This document shows positions 11,965 through 46,425 of a DNA stretch of 64,000 nucleotides, one piece after another; the first letter of the stretch is position 1; every line of letters starts with the position of its first letter. This DNA is from Owenia fusiformis (lineage: Eukaryota; Annelida; Polychaeta; Sabellida; Oweniidae): positions 27,729,248 to 27,793,247 of the forward strand of contig CAIIXF020000003.1 of assembly GCA_903813345.2 (NCBI GenBank), written 5' to 3'. The position numbers were made by a program, and so were the translations under genes. Under the pieces are notes generated by a model, which saw nothing but the letters and a program-made list of their open reading frames with translations, was not told the origin of the DNA and ran no database searches.

Positions 11965-12542
11965 GTTGGAATAATGGAACATTTGATAACCTGGCTGATA
12001 TACGCGTTCAACTTTTGAAAGTGCCTAAGTTCAGTTCTTGAAGAACTCAACCTTGATTTTTGTTTCAATTAAAAGATAATAGATTATTTGTTTAATATGA
12101 AGCATACAAATGTGGGCAAAAAATAACAAATTGTAATAAAATATAAAAAATGTTCACATCCTAGGTCACATTGAATTAACAAGTAATAAAAATAGGGAGA
12201 GGAGAGTTAAATGACCCCTTACGACTTACTTACTTACTAAAAGGATTGCAGACATAAGGGTTGTTGAGCCTACTTTAAATGGTTTACATATTGACACAAG
12301 TACAGTAAAGCAAAACAAACACTAATAGCTAAAACAGACTACTGTTTGCTACTTTGACTCTTTCACCTCGTCTAATAAATGTTTTGTGTTGAATTTGTAT
12401 TTGGTCAGAGTGAACCCATTACCCATTCTAACTCCTACTGTAACGCTAAACTTGTTAAGACTCAATACACTTTTATTCTACGCTTAACCTTAAAACGTTT
12501 CACCTACATGTACTAACTGAATTATTAAGTTGGAATTTCAAG
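11965..12542. other. Upstream region of carboxylesterase gene 1
   Basis: No separate gene seen. The last 25 bp (ttattaagttggaatttcaag before the ATG) match the sequence just before the first exons of the paralogue at 58218, 61881 and 62406, so this short proximal piece is an ancestral part of the 5' UTR. No MITE adjoins it here, unlike in the paralogue. Confidence 0.5.
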
Positions 12543-35066
<22,524 letters not shown>

Positions 35067-35278
35067 TGTGTGAGTCACAAAAAGATACAATACATCACCC
35101 ATTCAAAATGACACCTTTGATATCGCAGCTACATTTTCCATTTTTGAAATAGCTTTGTTGATACTATTAAAATCTTCTTTGTCACGCTTTATGTCATAAG
35201 GTAGTTGAATCCTGGCAAAATATGGTTCTATGCTATAGCAAAGGAGCAATGATTTGACGAATGTTCAGCTTTAGATCA

Positions 35279-35342
35279 AATAAAGTTCCTGATATCACAC
35301 TTTTGAAAAATAAGTTTTTACTTTGTATGAATATTAAATAAA
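35279..35342 (+). terminator. Two candidate polyadenylation signals of esterase gene 1
   Basis: AATAAA at 35279-35284 and again at 35337-35342, about 215 and 270 nt after the stop codon. Confidence 0.55.
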
Positions 35343-37691
35343 CTTTATGGATTTAATGAATACTATCCAGTTATGGCATATTTTAGTATATCTCAGTAAT
35401 CTTGTACATGAGTACCAAGATTAAAGATTAACATCAATTACTAAACTCTCCAGTCTCTGCTAAAATTGAAAACCCCTGTTCCCATTTTCTCCTATTTCTT
35501 TACATCGGGGTTCAACATTTGTTCCAAACACAATGTGAATCAAGTTTTTTGCGCTACCATTAATGTGTTATTTTTTAGGTCATCCTGTATATGTTTAAAT
35601 ATGTTCACCATTATTTTAAAAAACTCACTCTGTACTATGAACGAACCGTCAACAAACTTCGCAATAAATAAAGTTATCAACAGAGATTATTATTTTACAT
35701 TAATATAATGAACGTTTTATTTCACTTAAAGATCCTTAAGCATGCACATTACTGCCATAAAGACAACCAAGAGATGACATATTATAGTATAAATGACACA
35801 TGAGCTGATATTCTTAACAATACATAGACATAAACTATTATCTTACATCCATATAATACTTTGAAGATGAATACATATTCGATAAGACTACAATGCATTC
35901 AGTTGTCTAAAGAGAGATCTCTATGGTACAATAATGGTATGTAATTAAAGAGATATCCGTGTAACGTCCGTGGAGTAGATTATTTGAATGTGTTCGTCAT
36001 CCCGTTTACAAATTCCATGTACCTATTTCTAACTACATGATACCAAATTTGTCACCACGTAGAATTCCCAAACATCCACCTTTTTGGTTCCATCCGGTTT
36101 TAAATACTATGAACCTTGATACATGCATGTGTGTGCCACAATTTAAAAAAAGGTTATCCGTCACAAGTGGAATATTAAAGGTAACTTTACAAACTGATAT
36201 ATATTTTACCCTAGCATTTATCAAATTAGTCAAATGACAATACATATATATAGACATGTACATGTATATACATGTGTAAATACTAAATACAGTCATACAA
36301 CTCTCGCAGTAAATGCATTAATATGGTAATAATAAGATATACAACAATTAGAAAATTTAGTTTGTAAAAAACGAGCGAAATGTCTCTTGTTTCTGTTTAG
36401 AACTGAAGTCTTGGCAACCAGACTCGCTTCCGTTGACATGTACAAATTAAATTAAATTACCTTTAATTTGCTATTTCATTTTGCATTCTTGCTATGCTTA
36501 CCCTTTGACGTCATAACAACGTTTCATATATTCAAATGGTTATATACATCAGATTTCTGTATTTTATCTCATATATTTTATATTCATACTACATAGTTAA
36601 ATACCATGAGCATGGTGAATGGTTGAATATATTATCAGATCAACAAAACTTCAAAACCCGAACATCGATCATCTTTTCAGATGAAAGTAATCGGTATTTT
36701 CCGTGTTGATGATCGTAAATATAAAACTTTTGATTTTTATGTAACTCACAGTGGCTGATTTTGTAATATGCATTGAATCGATCCATATTTAATCGGTTTT
36801 ATAACAATATATCATGATTAGAATAACATTACAATAAATAATCAAAGTTGATCGTAAATGTTATTAGCACAAGAATACAGTTCGAAGAAACTGCACTGTC
36901 GATGGTTTTCTCAACATACCTCAATGAAAGATGTATATTTTACAATGGTATATTTTCACAGACATTATTTACAATTTGGATTTATTGAATATAAACACTT
37001 TCAATAATTTTTCTTAGTTTTTTTTTATCTGATTGGTGTATGTAAAATTGTATAGTACTCAAACGATACCATACGACAAAATAAGCGTGTGAGAATTAGT
37101 TGTTTTTTCCAAAATTTGAACGATCAATTATTAATATGGATATGCATGCGCTACCATAAAAATATCAAAAATGGTTACAGAACACAGAAAAAGAAAACAT
37201 CTTAATCTAAGAGTACACTAGAAATATAATACCACATTTTTCTGATTTTATTTCCCTGGAATAAACTCAAATGGGTATTTTATTAGCTTCTAGACGAATA
37301 AATATGTATTCCACACAAATTGACTTGATGTTTCCATTTGGGTTGATACAATAACAACAATTTTCAAAGACAAGTGTACTTTTTCTTTACCTCATTATTA
37401 CAATATACAAAGTAACAATTATAATTGTATTATCATGTAAAATTGAGTCAAACACTCAAAACATAATACAAATTTGAAAATTTGCCCTGGATTTTTTGTA
37501 AAATTGCTATACGTAGAAAAAATCATTAAAACACCAATAGCATAAATAGAGTAAGTTAAAATAATGTTTCAAACATTACCCATATACGATAGGCTACCAG
37601 TTTTTGAAAGGTAGACCAAAACACAAACTGCAAACATATTTTTATTTTACATATTAACATATTCTTTTATGTCCTTTGCGTTTTAAAACTA
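35343..37691. other. Intergenic between convergent genes, no gene seen
   Basis: AT-rich; short frames only. It separates the esterase (+) from the cysteine-rich gene (-), which converge here. Confidence 0.4.
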
Positions 37692-37697
37692 TTTATT
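37692..37697 (-). terminator. Candidate polyadenylation signal of the cysteine-rich gene
   Basis: AATAAA on the minus strand, about 300 nt beyond the stop of the distal last exon. Other A/T-rich candidates are nearby. Confidence 0.35.
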
Positions 37698-37999
37698 CCA
37701 ATGAACTGTTTGACGGGTAACTGTACCCATTTTCAATTTAGCAAACAGCTCATCAATATGTCTTTACCATTCACTTTACTGGTTTGAGTCTTAACATTGG
37801 AATTCTGCGGGAAAATGTTTCATAATAGTACTGAAAAAGTTGGGCTTGAATTTGATGAGTAACATTATAAAAGATCGGATAAGATGTATCTAACATCGTA
37901 AACATTAAATCCAGAAAATTTTCGAAAAAGTGTCCATATGGGATGATCATATTTGCCCGACCATAGTTAGAAGCGTTTCTTTGTTACTCCCTAGCCCTA

Positions 38000-40900
38000 T
38001 TAATGTACATCGTTATTGGCACAGCTCCAATGGTACCACGTGTCAACATTGCTCTTGTCTGGATCAGATCCCTTAACACACGTGCATATACCTCGTGGTG
38101 ATCGCATTGTTGCACCTTCTTTTACATGTTTGTTTTTAGTTGGATGCACACAACCTGTAAGTTAACAATATTTGGTTATTCAACGATTCAGGTAACGACA
38201 GACAAATTCACAGTCTCTCTAACGGTATCGTATGGTGCCGTTTTGGGCATGATACTACACAGTACCGTAAATATGGTAATGTAGACTAAAACTGCTCAGC
38301 ACAGTACCGTGAACACTGTGCAACGCAATACTCGAACAGTATCGCACGGTACCATACTCCAAATGTGACGTACGGTACAGTGATTTCGGACTGCGCATTG
38401 TGGATGAACCGAAACTCTTATCCTCTAAAAAGACAGAATTTGAGGCACCAACAGATTGTGATTGTTTGTGCTTAACAATCAATATATCTATCTATAGTCT
38501 TAAGGTTTCCCTTTTGGCCATTGCACTTACAAATATATGAGCTATTGATTTGGTTACACATGGAATGTGTAGAGAAAGTAAATGCAATGAAATAATCAGT
38601 TTTCTATTGTGCATTGACCCTTTGATCGAGGATAGTGGTACTTTGTTTGATGATTTCCAAGAGAATGCTTAGATGATTTCAAAGTTCTATTTTGATGAAA
38701 AAAATGCCAATGAACAAACCCTTTGGATGGCAAACGCTGCGGGGAAGTTGATGTGGAGTTGGTATATATACTCCAAAGTTATCCATTAAAAGGTTCGGCA
38801 TACTTCCTGGCATAACGTCCTTAGCTAGAAAACATTTACACGAATGTCTTTTTGTTGTCCAACTTTCACCAATTTCGTGTACTTTTGTAATAGTCTTTTT
38901 CATTCCATCGTCTCCAATCCGTTTCCTTTTGCTAAAACAGACTGGAAAAAAGTGAAGCCTAACATTATTGAAGTCAAATACTAGGGTTGTCCCACAAGTA
39001 ATGCACAATATGCTCTAACTTTATGATATTTTTCCATGACATTTTCAGTAAATGTTCCTTGGAGACATTTTGATTATTCTAAAAATGTTCATGTTGATTG
39101 ATAAAACTATATTGAGTTTGGGTAGGGTGGGCAGGTTATACAGTCACATCAAAAGAAATAAAAATTGAAAATATGAAATAATTAATCAACAAATACCATT
39201 TTGTGTAGCTATAAGAAGTATGCTCAAAAATACATTTTAAATAAGATACAAAATTTGAATGAGCAAATTCTAGATTTAATGGATGTATATTGTATATTTC
39301 ACATTTTCTCAAAATATTGCCCTTTGCATGTTATGTACTTTTGATACCTGTCAGGTCAAACACTCTTGGCAATTTCGTCCACTGTGACTTGTGGAGTTTT
39401 TGCCTCCCATGTTTGGAGTTGTCATTCAGGGTCAAATCATATCTTTTAAATCTCTTCTGCCACCTCATAATTATAGTTCTATCTGGTATATACTCCTTAT
39501 ATAGTTTCTTCATGGTAGCATAAGTTTTGCGTGGCTGTGAGTCATAGTGAAGTATGAAATTAGGCCACCAAACGCAAGGCTTTCTATTATCAGGTGGGAA
39601 TTGCAGCCATTTTTGCAATTTCGTGACTGTATTTGAATTCGTGACTGTTGAAATATGGTTTTATGACATCTCAGTGCTAAATGTCATTATTTGTACTTGG
39701 TTAACCTCATGCTGAATAAATCTAACAATTTCCCAAACATTTTGATCATTTAAAGGAAAGAAATATTAATAAAATAACACTTTAGATCTTTTCATAATTA
39801 GAAAAATTGGTACCTGCCCCGCCGACCCCTACCCCCATGTTGCTATAGCAACCATATTAAGACTTAATATTAATGTTTGATGGTGAAACTTCAGGATATA
39901 ATAGATAATACTATCGTTATATACACAAAATTTCGGCTGAATTGAAGAATATTAAAGAAAGTTAGAGAATATAGTGCATTACTTCTGGGACAACCCTCGT
40001 ATAGTTCCGTCTTTACAGATATGGTTCAGATTGAGATATTAGATTGTCACGAATATATGTGTATTGGTACTACACTGCCTGTTTCTCAAGAAGCCAGTAG
40101 CTACCCAGAGCAGAAGCAATGCGCATATAGTACAAAAGTAAATATAATGGCGTCATCGTTGCAAAATACATTGTACATGGACGTATATAACTGTTTTGGT
40201 ACGTACCCTTTGGACAATTTCTGACAGTGCTACATGATTTTTTAGCATCCAACCTAACAATACAACTGCTGTCTTTGTAAAAAGACAACGTATCCCTGTT
40301 TGTGGATTGGTTCCAGCATCTAAAATTACATTTCCATTGGTGAGGTATTTCTTATATATTAGGCGGGGCTTGACAGTACACAATACAATTGTGTTTAATA
40401 AACAATGCCAATATGTCTGTCATTAGACCACAATGTAGTGCTTAATGCCTTGGTCACATAGGCTCCGCCGGGCGATGATCGCCACTCATCGGCCGATTTT
40501 TAGACATCGTACGGGCGCCGGCAGAGTTTTATCGCGGAGATAAAAGTTGCCGATGTCTTGGCGATTTTTTCTCAACCAAACTCATCGGTACCTACCCGGC
40601 CGTGTCCCGCCCGATCATCGTACGATTATCTTACGGCGCCCGGTGGCATCGCAAGGTCATCTTTGGATTTTGCGTGCTGATTTGTTGGATAAATCTTAAT
40701 AATGATTACTTATAAAGTGATATAAAGGTTTTAAAAATAATGAGGTAAGGAATTATAATTACTACACACTGTCAGAGATTTTTATAAAACATAAATGGAA
40801 CGATTAAGCTTACTGTATATAAAACAATGGCACACATTTGAATGGCTGGGTGGGTGGGTTGATCTAGTCGTTCTTATATTGGCATTAATCGTGTATGTCT

Positions 40901-43900
40901 GTCATACACATTGAATAGAGTGTTACATTTTTATGCGTATATTCACTCATGCATATACCATTACAAATCATTTATTTTAAAAACCTTCGGAATGTTTTTG
41001 TGAGTACAGTAATTTCAAGGGTCACAATTTTACTACGATTAAAAATTACGTCTCAATTACAACGAAATATGCCAAAGGCTAATGATAGAGGGGATAAGGC
41101 CAATGGGCCATATATGAGGAAGGCCTTGGGAAGACAGGTGGAAAAAGACAATAACAATGCTACTGAGCTGGTGGATGATGAAGATTTAGATGTGTCTATA
41201 GGGAAGCGGGTACTCCACTTGAAACAGAAGAAATATGCCAATTTCTTTGAAGCCATATTTTTATGACCAAACTAATTCTCTTTACAAGAATAAATATGGA
41301 GAAATAGGGAATTTTGCTAATAGCATCGGATGGACAGGTAGTATTTTTTATATGAAAGATCTAAAAATGAATTAAGATCAGGGTGCACTTTGATGAAAAG
41401 ACCACGTCCAGTATGGCAAGTGATTTTAGACGGTCATATCTTTCACCATGAGTACCTTCTGGGCACAAATAGAGTGTTTTTATTAAAACAATATGTTTTC
41501 TTTCAATCGAAGTACCCATGATGATAAAAATATCAATCAAACAATTCGAAAAATGATGAATAGGGACCCCATGTCAACATTTTTTCTAAATATTGAACCT
41601 ATTTACTCAAAAGAGGATCTTCTTTTTCTGATTTTTATTGCATGAAAACATTATTATCCTGGAAGTCCTGTTTATCAAAGTATTTCGTTTTCAAATGTTG
41701 CATTCACGCCATGTGGAACAGCCATACTGGGTCATACAGGGATTAAGTATAAATCTAGAGGCCTGTAAATCGACCGATGTCCTGGCGGGTCCCGTACGGC
41801 CATCGGCCGATAGCCTTGCGATACCCGTGCGATGTCTTTCAGATTCAATTGATTGCGGGCGCCGTACGATGCCTGTACTAATGTGACCATACTCACGATT
41901 AGATCAAGACATCGGTGAAAAGTCACCGGCGCCCGGTCGATTTATAAATCGGCCGATGACTACTCATCGACCGGCGCCCGGCGGCTATGTGACCCAGGCA
42001 TAAATGAAACCCTATTCAGGAATCAAACTATAATATGATCAAATCGACATTCAAATCACTAATGATAAAAACATGGGCTTTCCATTAGAAGGGTATACAA
42101 CTCTGTGTAATAACATGAAACCTTCAAAATGAGCAATGCCGCGCCATGCTTCACTTTTATGGTAATATTTCAAAAAGTATTTGATAAATGTATATGTTTT
42201 AGTATTATTTTGAATAAAATTCAATTTTCAAAATGATTATAGCATAAACTATATTTAATCTCATGTAAAAGTAAAAAAAGACTAATAACAATAAGCGGTA
42301 TCAAGATGTTCCCTTCGAGTATTGCATTGTGGGTTATTATTCAAGAACACATTCCAATAAAAATATAATTTGTGGGAGAATGTTCACTTTCTGTATTGTC
42401 ATAATTATGATGAATTCCATTTTTTATTAAATTATCAACATGTATGAAGATAATCATGTTTTTATTTTACAGTTATTTCTTTAAATCATCCATAAAAAGG
42501 AAAAAATACGATTTTCTTGGAATGTTTACTTTCTCCAATTTTGAAAACCCAAAGGCATTGCTTATGTATGAAATATGGGAAGTGCCTACTACTACTACCC
42601 TTCTAGTTGAAAACCCATGATAAAAATTATAAAATTATACTGAAATATTACTTATTTCAAATCTCATTTGGTTTGTTAGAACCAAATGTATTCATGTCGA
42701 CCTTGAAAATATTTAAATATTGGTACAATTTTTAACCGCATATAAGTTTGCCATGTCATTTCATGTAGGTTAAAGGACAGACATGTTTAGTATTACACAT
42801 CTATTATTTTCCTTACATACCATGTTCTATCTGACACCTTTGTTTATTGAGCACTGTTTGTCCCATGCATTCGCCTACAAGTTATTTGTTTGAGCAAAAC
42901 ATTTACCTTGTAATGCATACAGGTGTTTACCTATCCATGAATAAAAGATATAACAGCTACTCTTATTATCTAGATATAATGTTAAATTCTTATTTATTGT
43001 TATAGAGTTAATAGTCTGCCTTTCCATGAATCATTTATGATACTTGGGATGTACTATGGTTTGCACTTTGTAAGTATGGAGATTACTTTAACAGAAGGGG
43101 ATATTAATTTGCCATCATTTAACAAATGCTTGGTAGAAAAGGCATCCGGTTTAGAATTAAAAAGGCAATTTGTAACGAGTTAAGAGAAACCTGTCAATTA
43201 AAATAATAATTGTTTTCCAATATTAATGCTTACAGCATTCTTCGGGCTTATGTCCGATTAATAATGATGTAATGGATTTTTCAGTTCTAATGAATTTGAA
43301 CGAACATGTCTTAATCGTTAAATCTGGTAACTTTCACCTTTAATCAGATTTCTCAATTCCTCCTAAGATAATAAATAAGATTCGACATAAAAACATATTG
43401 AGACAGTACTGAATACTTTCCAAGTAAACGATAGACAATCTTAACAATTCTACAGTTTCATTGCTGGCCATGGTAAGAGTTTAAGGATAAATGTAGCTAA
43501 TTGTATTACTAGAAGCATTACATTCTATGACTGCAAGTCTGATTGGTTAGCTCAAAAGATGATTGATTTTTTAAACTATTGAAAAGTATATTGAACTTAC
43601 AGCCTTCAGGGTTTAGTGAGGCACACCGTGCCAATCGACCATTTAATGTAACATTTATTTCATTCAATTGATTTAATTACAAATGACACAATGACAAATA
43701 CATATCAAATATTTACGAGATAATACAACACCAACAAATTTACTTGGTCAGTTTTTGGATCTTCAAAGTACAGTTTCTTTGTACTTTATGTTTCCATTTG
43801 CATTTTCATCAACATATTTCATAAGTGTGACTAATTTGAGCACACTTAAAGGTGACATAAGAAAATACTCAATACAGAGCACTGTGAATCCTAAAAATGA

Positions 43901-44046
43901 CGAAAAAATAGCAGTTTAGTGGACACTTACCGTAAAATATCCTCATCGTTGACATATACTTGTTTATGTAATCTCTTTAGATCTTTATTTTTAGCACAGG
44001 TTGTGTCCAATACAAGGAATGTCAGAAATATTATTGCTAAATCCAT
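38000..44046 (-). CDS. Small secreted cysteine-rich protein, three coding exons (distal last exon)
   Basis: Family not firmly recognised; a VWC-like single-domain protein is my best guess. Minus-strand coding exons: 44046-43931 (116 nt), 40319-40207 (113 nt), 38154-38000 (155 nt). Sum 384 nt, 127 aa. Splice sites: ttttctttcag before the first coding exon (acceptor AG at 44054-44053, 6 nt before ATG), donor gtaagtg, acceptor aattttag, donor gtacgt, acceptor cttacag. Phases 2 and 1 join without a stop. Protein: signal peptide MDLAIIFLTFLVLDTTCA (1-18), a short basic segment (KNKDLKRLHK), then 8 cysteines: four in exon 2 (CWNQ, SSC, KSC, RNC) and four in exon 3 (GCV, GICTC, WSC). Even cysteine number fits disulphides in a secreted protein. 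Introns carry a mariner-like element and a 1.55-kb DNA transposon. No single ORF reveals it. Transcripts are needed for the 5' end. Confidence 0.8.
38200..38400. repeat. Short palindrome-rich patch (gtacggta words)
   Basis: Several near-palindromic cggtacc/acagtaccgt words in about 200 bp, just upstream of the distal last exon in the intron. Possibly a decayed MITE. Confidence 0.3.
38679..38941 (-). CDS. Alternative last exon of the cysteine-rich gene (homologous to 38000-38154)
   Basis: On the minus strand, acceptor cttttttccag (AG at 38943-38942) opens a frame in the same phase (1) as the distal last exon. It runs 263 nt to TGA (38681-38679). Joined to exons 1-2 it gives 163 aa. Its protein starts CFSKRKRIG and reads KVHEIGESWTTKRHSCKC; the distal exon reads KHVKEGATMRSPRGICTC. 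In both, the Gly lies ten residues before CxC, with an Arg at +7, and each exon supplies four cysteines. The exons are therefore duplicated, probably mutually exclusive, 3' exons. It could instead be a cassette using the gtatgc donor after MPG, but that would leave an odd number of cysteines. Confidence 0.62.
38981..39999 (-). mobile_element. Mariner-like element with transposase remnant (1,019 bp)
   Basis: Left ctagggttgtcccacaagta and right tacttctgggacaaccctcg are terminal inverted repeats, with TA on both sides (38979-38980 and 40000-40001). A helix-turn-helix fragment of mariner transposase lies on the minus strand. The element sits in the last intron of the cysteine-rich gene, 40 bp before the proximal last exon. 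Confidence 0.82.
39331..39618 (-). pseudogene. Mariner transposase N-terminal helix-turn-helix fragment
   Basis: A 95-residue frame containing YATMKKLYKEYIPD...MRWQKRFKR...SKHGRQK. This matches the second helix-turn-helix of mariner/Mos1-type transposases (y.tv.rw..rF..gd..l.d..rsGRp). The catalytic DDD domain is absent. The same segment, more decayed, is on the plus strand at about 59990-60200. Confidence 0.65.
40446..42000. mobile_element. 1.55-kb GC-capped DNA transposon, TAA-flanked (PIF/Harbinger-like)
   Basis: Left TGCCTTGGTCACATAGGCTC and right complement of TGCCTGGGTCACATAGCCGC. TAA lies on each side, fitting the 3-bp TWA duplication of PIF/Harbinger (inference). Both ends are rich in ggcgccggc, gccgatga and cgtacg words; the interior is AT-rich and holds a 65-codon frame. 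It sits in the first coding intron of the cysteine-rich gene. Confidence 0.7.
41069..41266 (+). CDS. Unidentified 65-aa frame inside the 1.55-kb transposon
   Basis: Starts MPKANDRGDKANGPYMRKAL and is charged throughout (ELVDDEDLDVSIGKR...LKQKKYANFFEAIF). The composition looks coding, in contrast to the flanking AT-rich DNA. Not recognised. It may be a remnant of a transposon accessory or transposase protein, or host sequence captured by the element. Confidence 0.35.
   Translation: MPKANDRGDKANGPYMRKALGRQVEKDNNNATELVDDEDLDVSIGKRVLHLKQKKYANFFEAIFL
42001..43930. other. Intron of the cysteine-rich gene, no further exon found
   Basis: Searched on the minus strand for extra cysteine-coding exons with correct phase. 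One donor-like site (gtaagt near 43600) lacks an in-frame acceptor. Otherwise AT-rich. Confidence 0.4.
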
Positions 44047-44052
44047 AATAAA

Positions 44053-45744
44053 CTGAAAGAAAAATTGAAACAGTGGAACGCAAAGTAAATTAAGTTCTTA
44101 TTAATCACAATATCATATCTACAGGGTGGGATAATGAAATGGGACACCATTCTAGGGCAGATGTGAATCAAATGTTATGAGAATTTGGCCTATTACAGTT
44201 TATTAAGCATTTGTGAACATATATACAGTATATTTTTTATCAAATGATGCATGTATTCATTGTTTTGTGCTTGATAAAATACATCTAGTGTAATTTTTTT
44301 ATATTCCACAATCCAGGATGTTTTCATTACTCATGAACTAGCATCGTTAATGTTAATTAATTTGTAACACTATTGAAAAATACAATATGAAAATTAACAT
44401 CTAATTGACAAAAAGCCTAAAATCAGGATTTTAATGCAAGAAGGGTCTGAGCTCAGGGGAGAGACTAAATATATTAATTCGTATACTACAACCTTTTGAG
44501 AGTTTAATGCCTTGTGATTTGAAGCAAAAACAATTGTAAGTTTCGTTTTTCTAAATTGAGAGCTAAAATTTCAAATAAAGACTTTGGGAATTTTCTTTAT
44601 ATTTAAGAATAAAATCACATTTAAAAAGTTGTAACATTACAATCAAAGATAAGCATAGCATATGCACCATTGAAGTGCCATAGCATCATTTTGTACATTA
44701 CATGTCATGTGTATATGTATGATCCTAAGTGCTTTTGAGAATGATAAAAAGTTCCCGTTTTAAAGCCCACCTTGTACATGTCTGAGTATGAAATGATAAA
44801 TTACAGTGAAAAGATTTTTTGAATATAGAAAACTTCATCTAAATACCCAAAAAGACATAAACTACAAGCAGCTACTTAAATCCATTTGTATAAGTTTTAT
44901 ACATCATTCCAGTTTATTGGTGTCATTTTACATTCGACTCTATATTTTAAAATACTCAGAAACAATAAATCATGAACGAAATTGTGTAACGTTATAATTC
45001 GTTATATACAAGTATTATCAGAATTGTGTAATCCTTACCTTAAAAGCTCTTCTTGTACAATAGTGCATTTTGTAAAAATTAAAGAAACTGCCTTATCGCT
45101 TAATTGAATATATCTTACAATAGTCTTCCTTTTAATGATCAGACGTTACTGCTCATCTATATACTTTTGCACATTAATGACCTTATCGCAAAAGCAGCAA
45201 AGAGTGATCTACTATTTGATCTCATTCATATCCCATATAACTGTAGATCGATCACGTTAGTTTTAGTTTCCCACATTAGTTTATTTTAGTTCATTACTCT
45301 ATTTCTTTGTGCTTTACTGCATATGGAGAATGATGTCCGCATAGATATGTTTGGCGTTTAACACATCCGTGGGAGTGACCTTGAATACTCTTAGAAAATC
45401 GATTCATCTATAAATATCAAAATAGATTAATAATTAAATGCCATTTAATATCCAATAAACTGATAAAAATCAAATCGACGTAACAGCTCCGACTATACAT
45501 TTGTACCGGATGGTTCTTATCATAAGAACAATATTTCAATATATTATTAAACAGTTTAATAGATAACAACCAAGGCGTAATCGCCCCGGATGGTATGCGC
45601 GTTTCTTTTTATCCGGGCATAAGAGAACTTCCATTTTTATAAATCTAAAGGGTGTTTCAGGATATCACAAATAAGGATTTAGGCGTTTAATGTAGTTCCT
45701 TAACTTGAGGTGGTATACGTTTTGTTCCCTTGAATTACCGACTA
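44053..45744. other. Upstream of the cysteine-rich gene; possible 5' UTR exon end
   Basis: No coding exon seen. On the minus strand agcttttaag|gtaagg (donor at 45038-45033) could end a non-coding first exon that joins the acceptor at 44053. A lone MITE-like end, cagggtgggataatgaaatg, is at about 44124. Confidence 0.3.
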
Positions 45745-46425
45745 GAACTATATTTTATTACATATTTTATCAAATCAATTATAAATTGTAACTGCATAAA
45801 ACTTTATTTTATGACAAATTTAATCAAATTAATAATATGTATAAAACTATTCTATTACATTTTTAATCAAATTAATAATATATTATGGTGCATAATACTT
45901 TATTGAATTACATATTTAATCAAATCAAAATATGTTGTAGTGTATAAAACTATTCTATTACATTTTAATAAAATTAATAACATATTATGGTGCATAATAC
46001 TTTATTGAATTACATATTTAATCATATCAAAATATATGCTGTAGGGTATAAAACTATTCTTTTACATTTTTAATCAAATTAATAACATATTGTGGTGCAT
46101 AAAACTCTATTGTATTGCATATTTAAGCAAATCAAAATATATTGTAGTGTATAAAACTATTCTATTACATTTTTAATCAAATTACTAACATATTATGGTG
46201 CATAATACTTTATTGTATTACATACTTTTAAAATCAAATCAAAACAAATTGTAGTGTATAAAGCTATAGTACATTTTTAATCAAATTAATAATATATTGT
46301 AGTGCATTGAACTTTATTTTATTATTTAATCAAACTAATGGTATATCTTAGTGTATAAACTTTATTCTATTACATATTTAGTCAAATTAGTAACATATTG
46401 TCGTGCATAAAAATTATTCTGTTCG
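45745..46425. repeat. AT-rich satellite, about 13 units of about 52 bp in a two-unit higher-order pattern
   Basis: Units begin tataaaact or taatacttt and contain ttacatttttaatcaaatta. Alternating unit types end tattatggtgca and tgttgtagtgta, giving an approximately 104-bp higher-order period. Divergence increases towards both ends. Confidence 0.85.

Noticed and set aside
38679-38941. Exon 38679-38941 as an internal cassette using the gtatgc donor after MPG
   Set aside because: Phase would allow it, but the protein would carry an odd number of cysteines and two copies of the same half-domain. The terminal-exon reading is simpler. Kept open as an alternative.
43560-43640. Possible extra exon of the cysteine-rich gene ending at a gtaagt donor
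   Set aside because: The only frame open at that donor has a stop upstream before any AG acceptor, so no phase-compatible exon can be built.
45745-46425. Regular spacing suggested a CRISPR-like array
   Set aside because: There are no unique spacers; it is a degenerate AT-rich tandem repeat in a eukaryotic genome.
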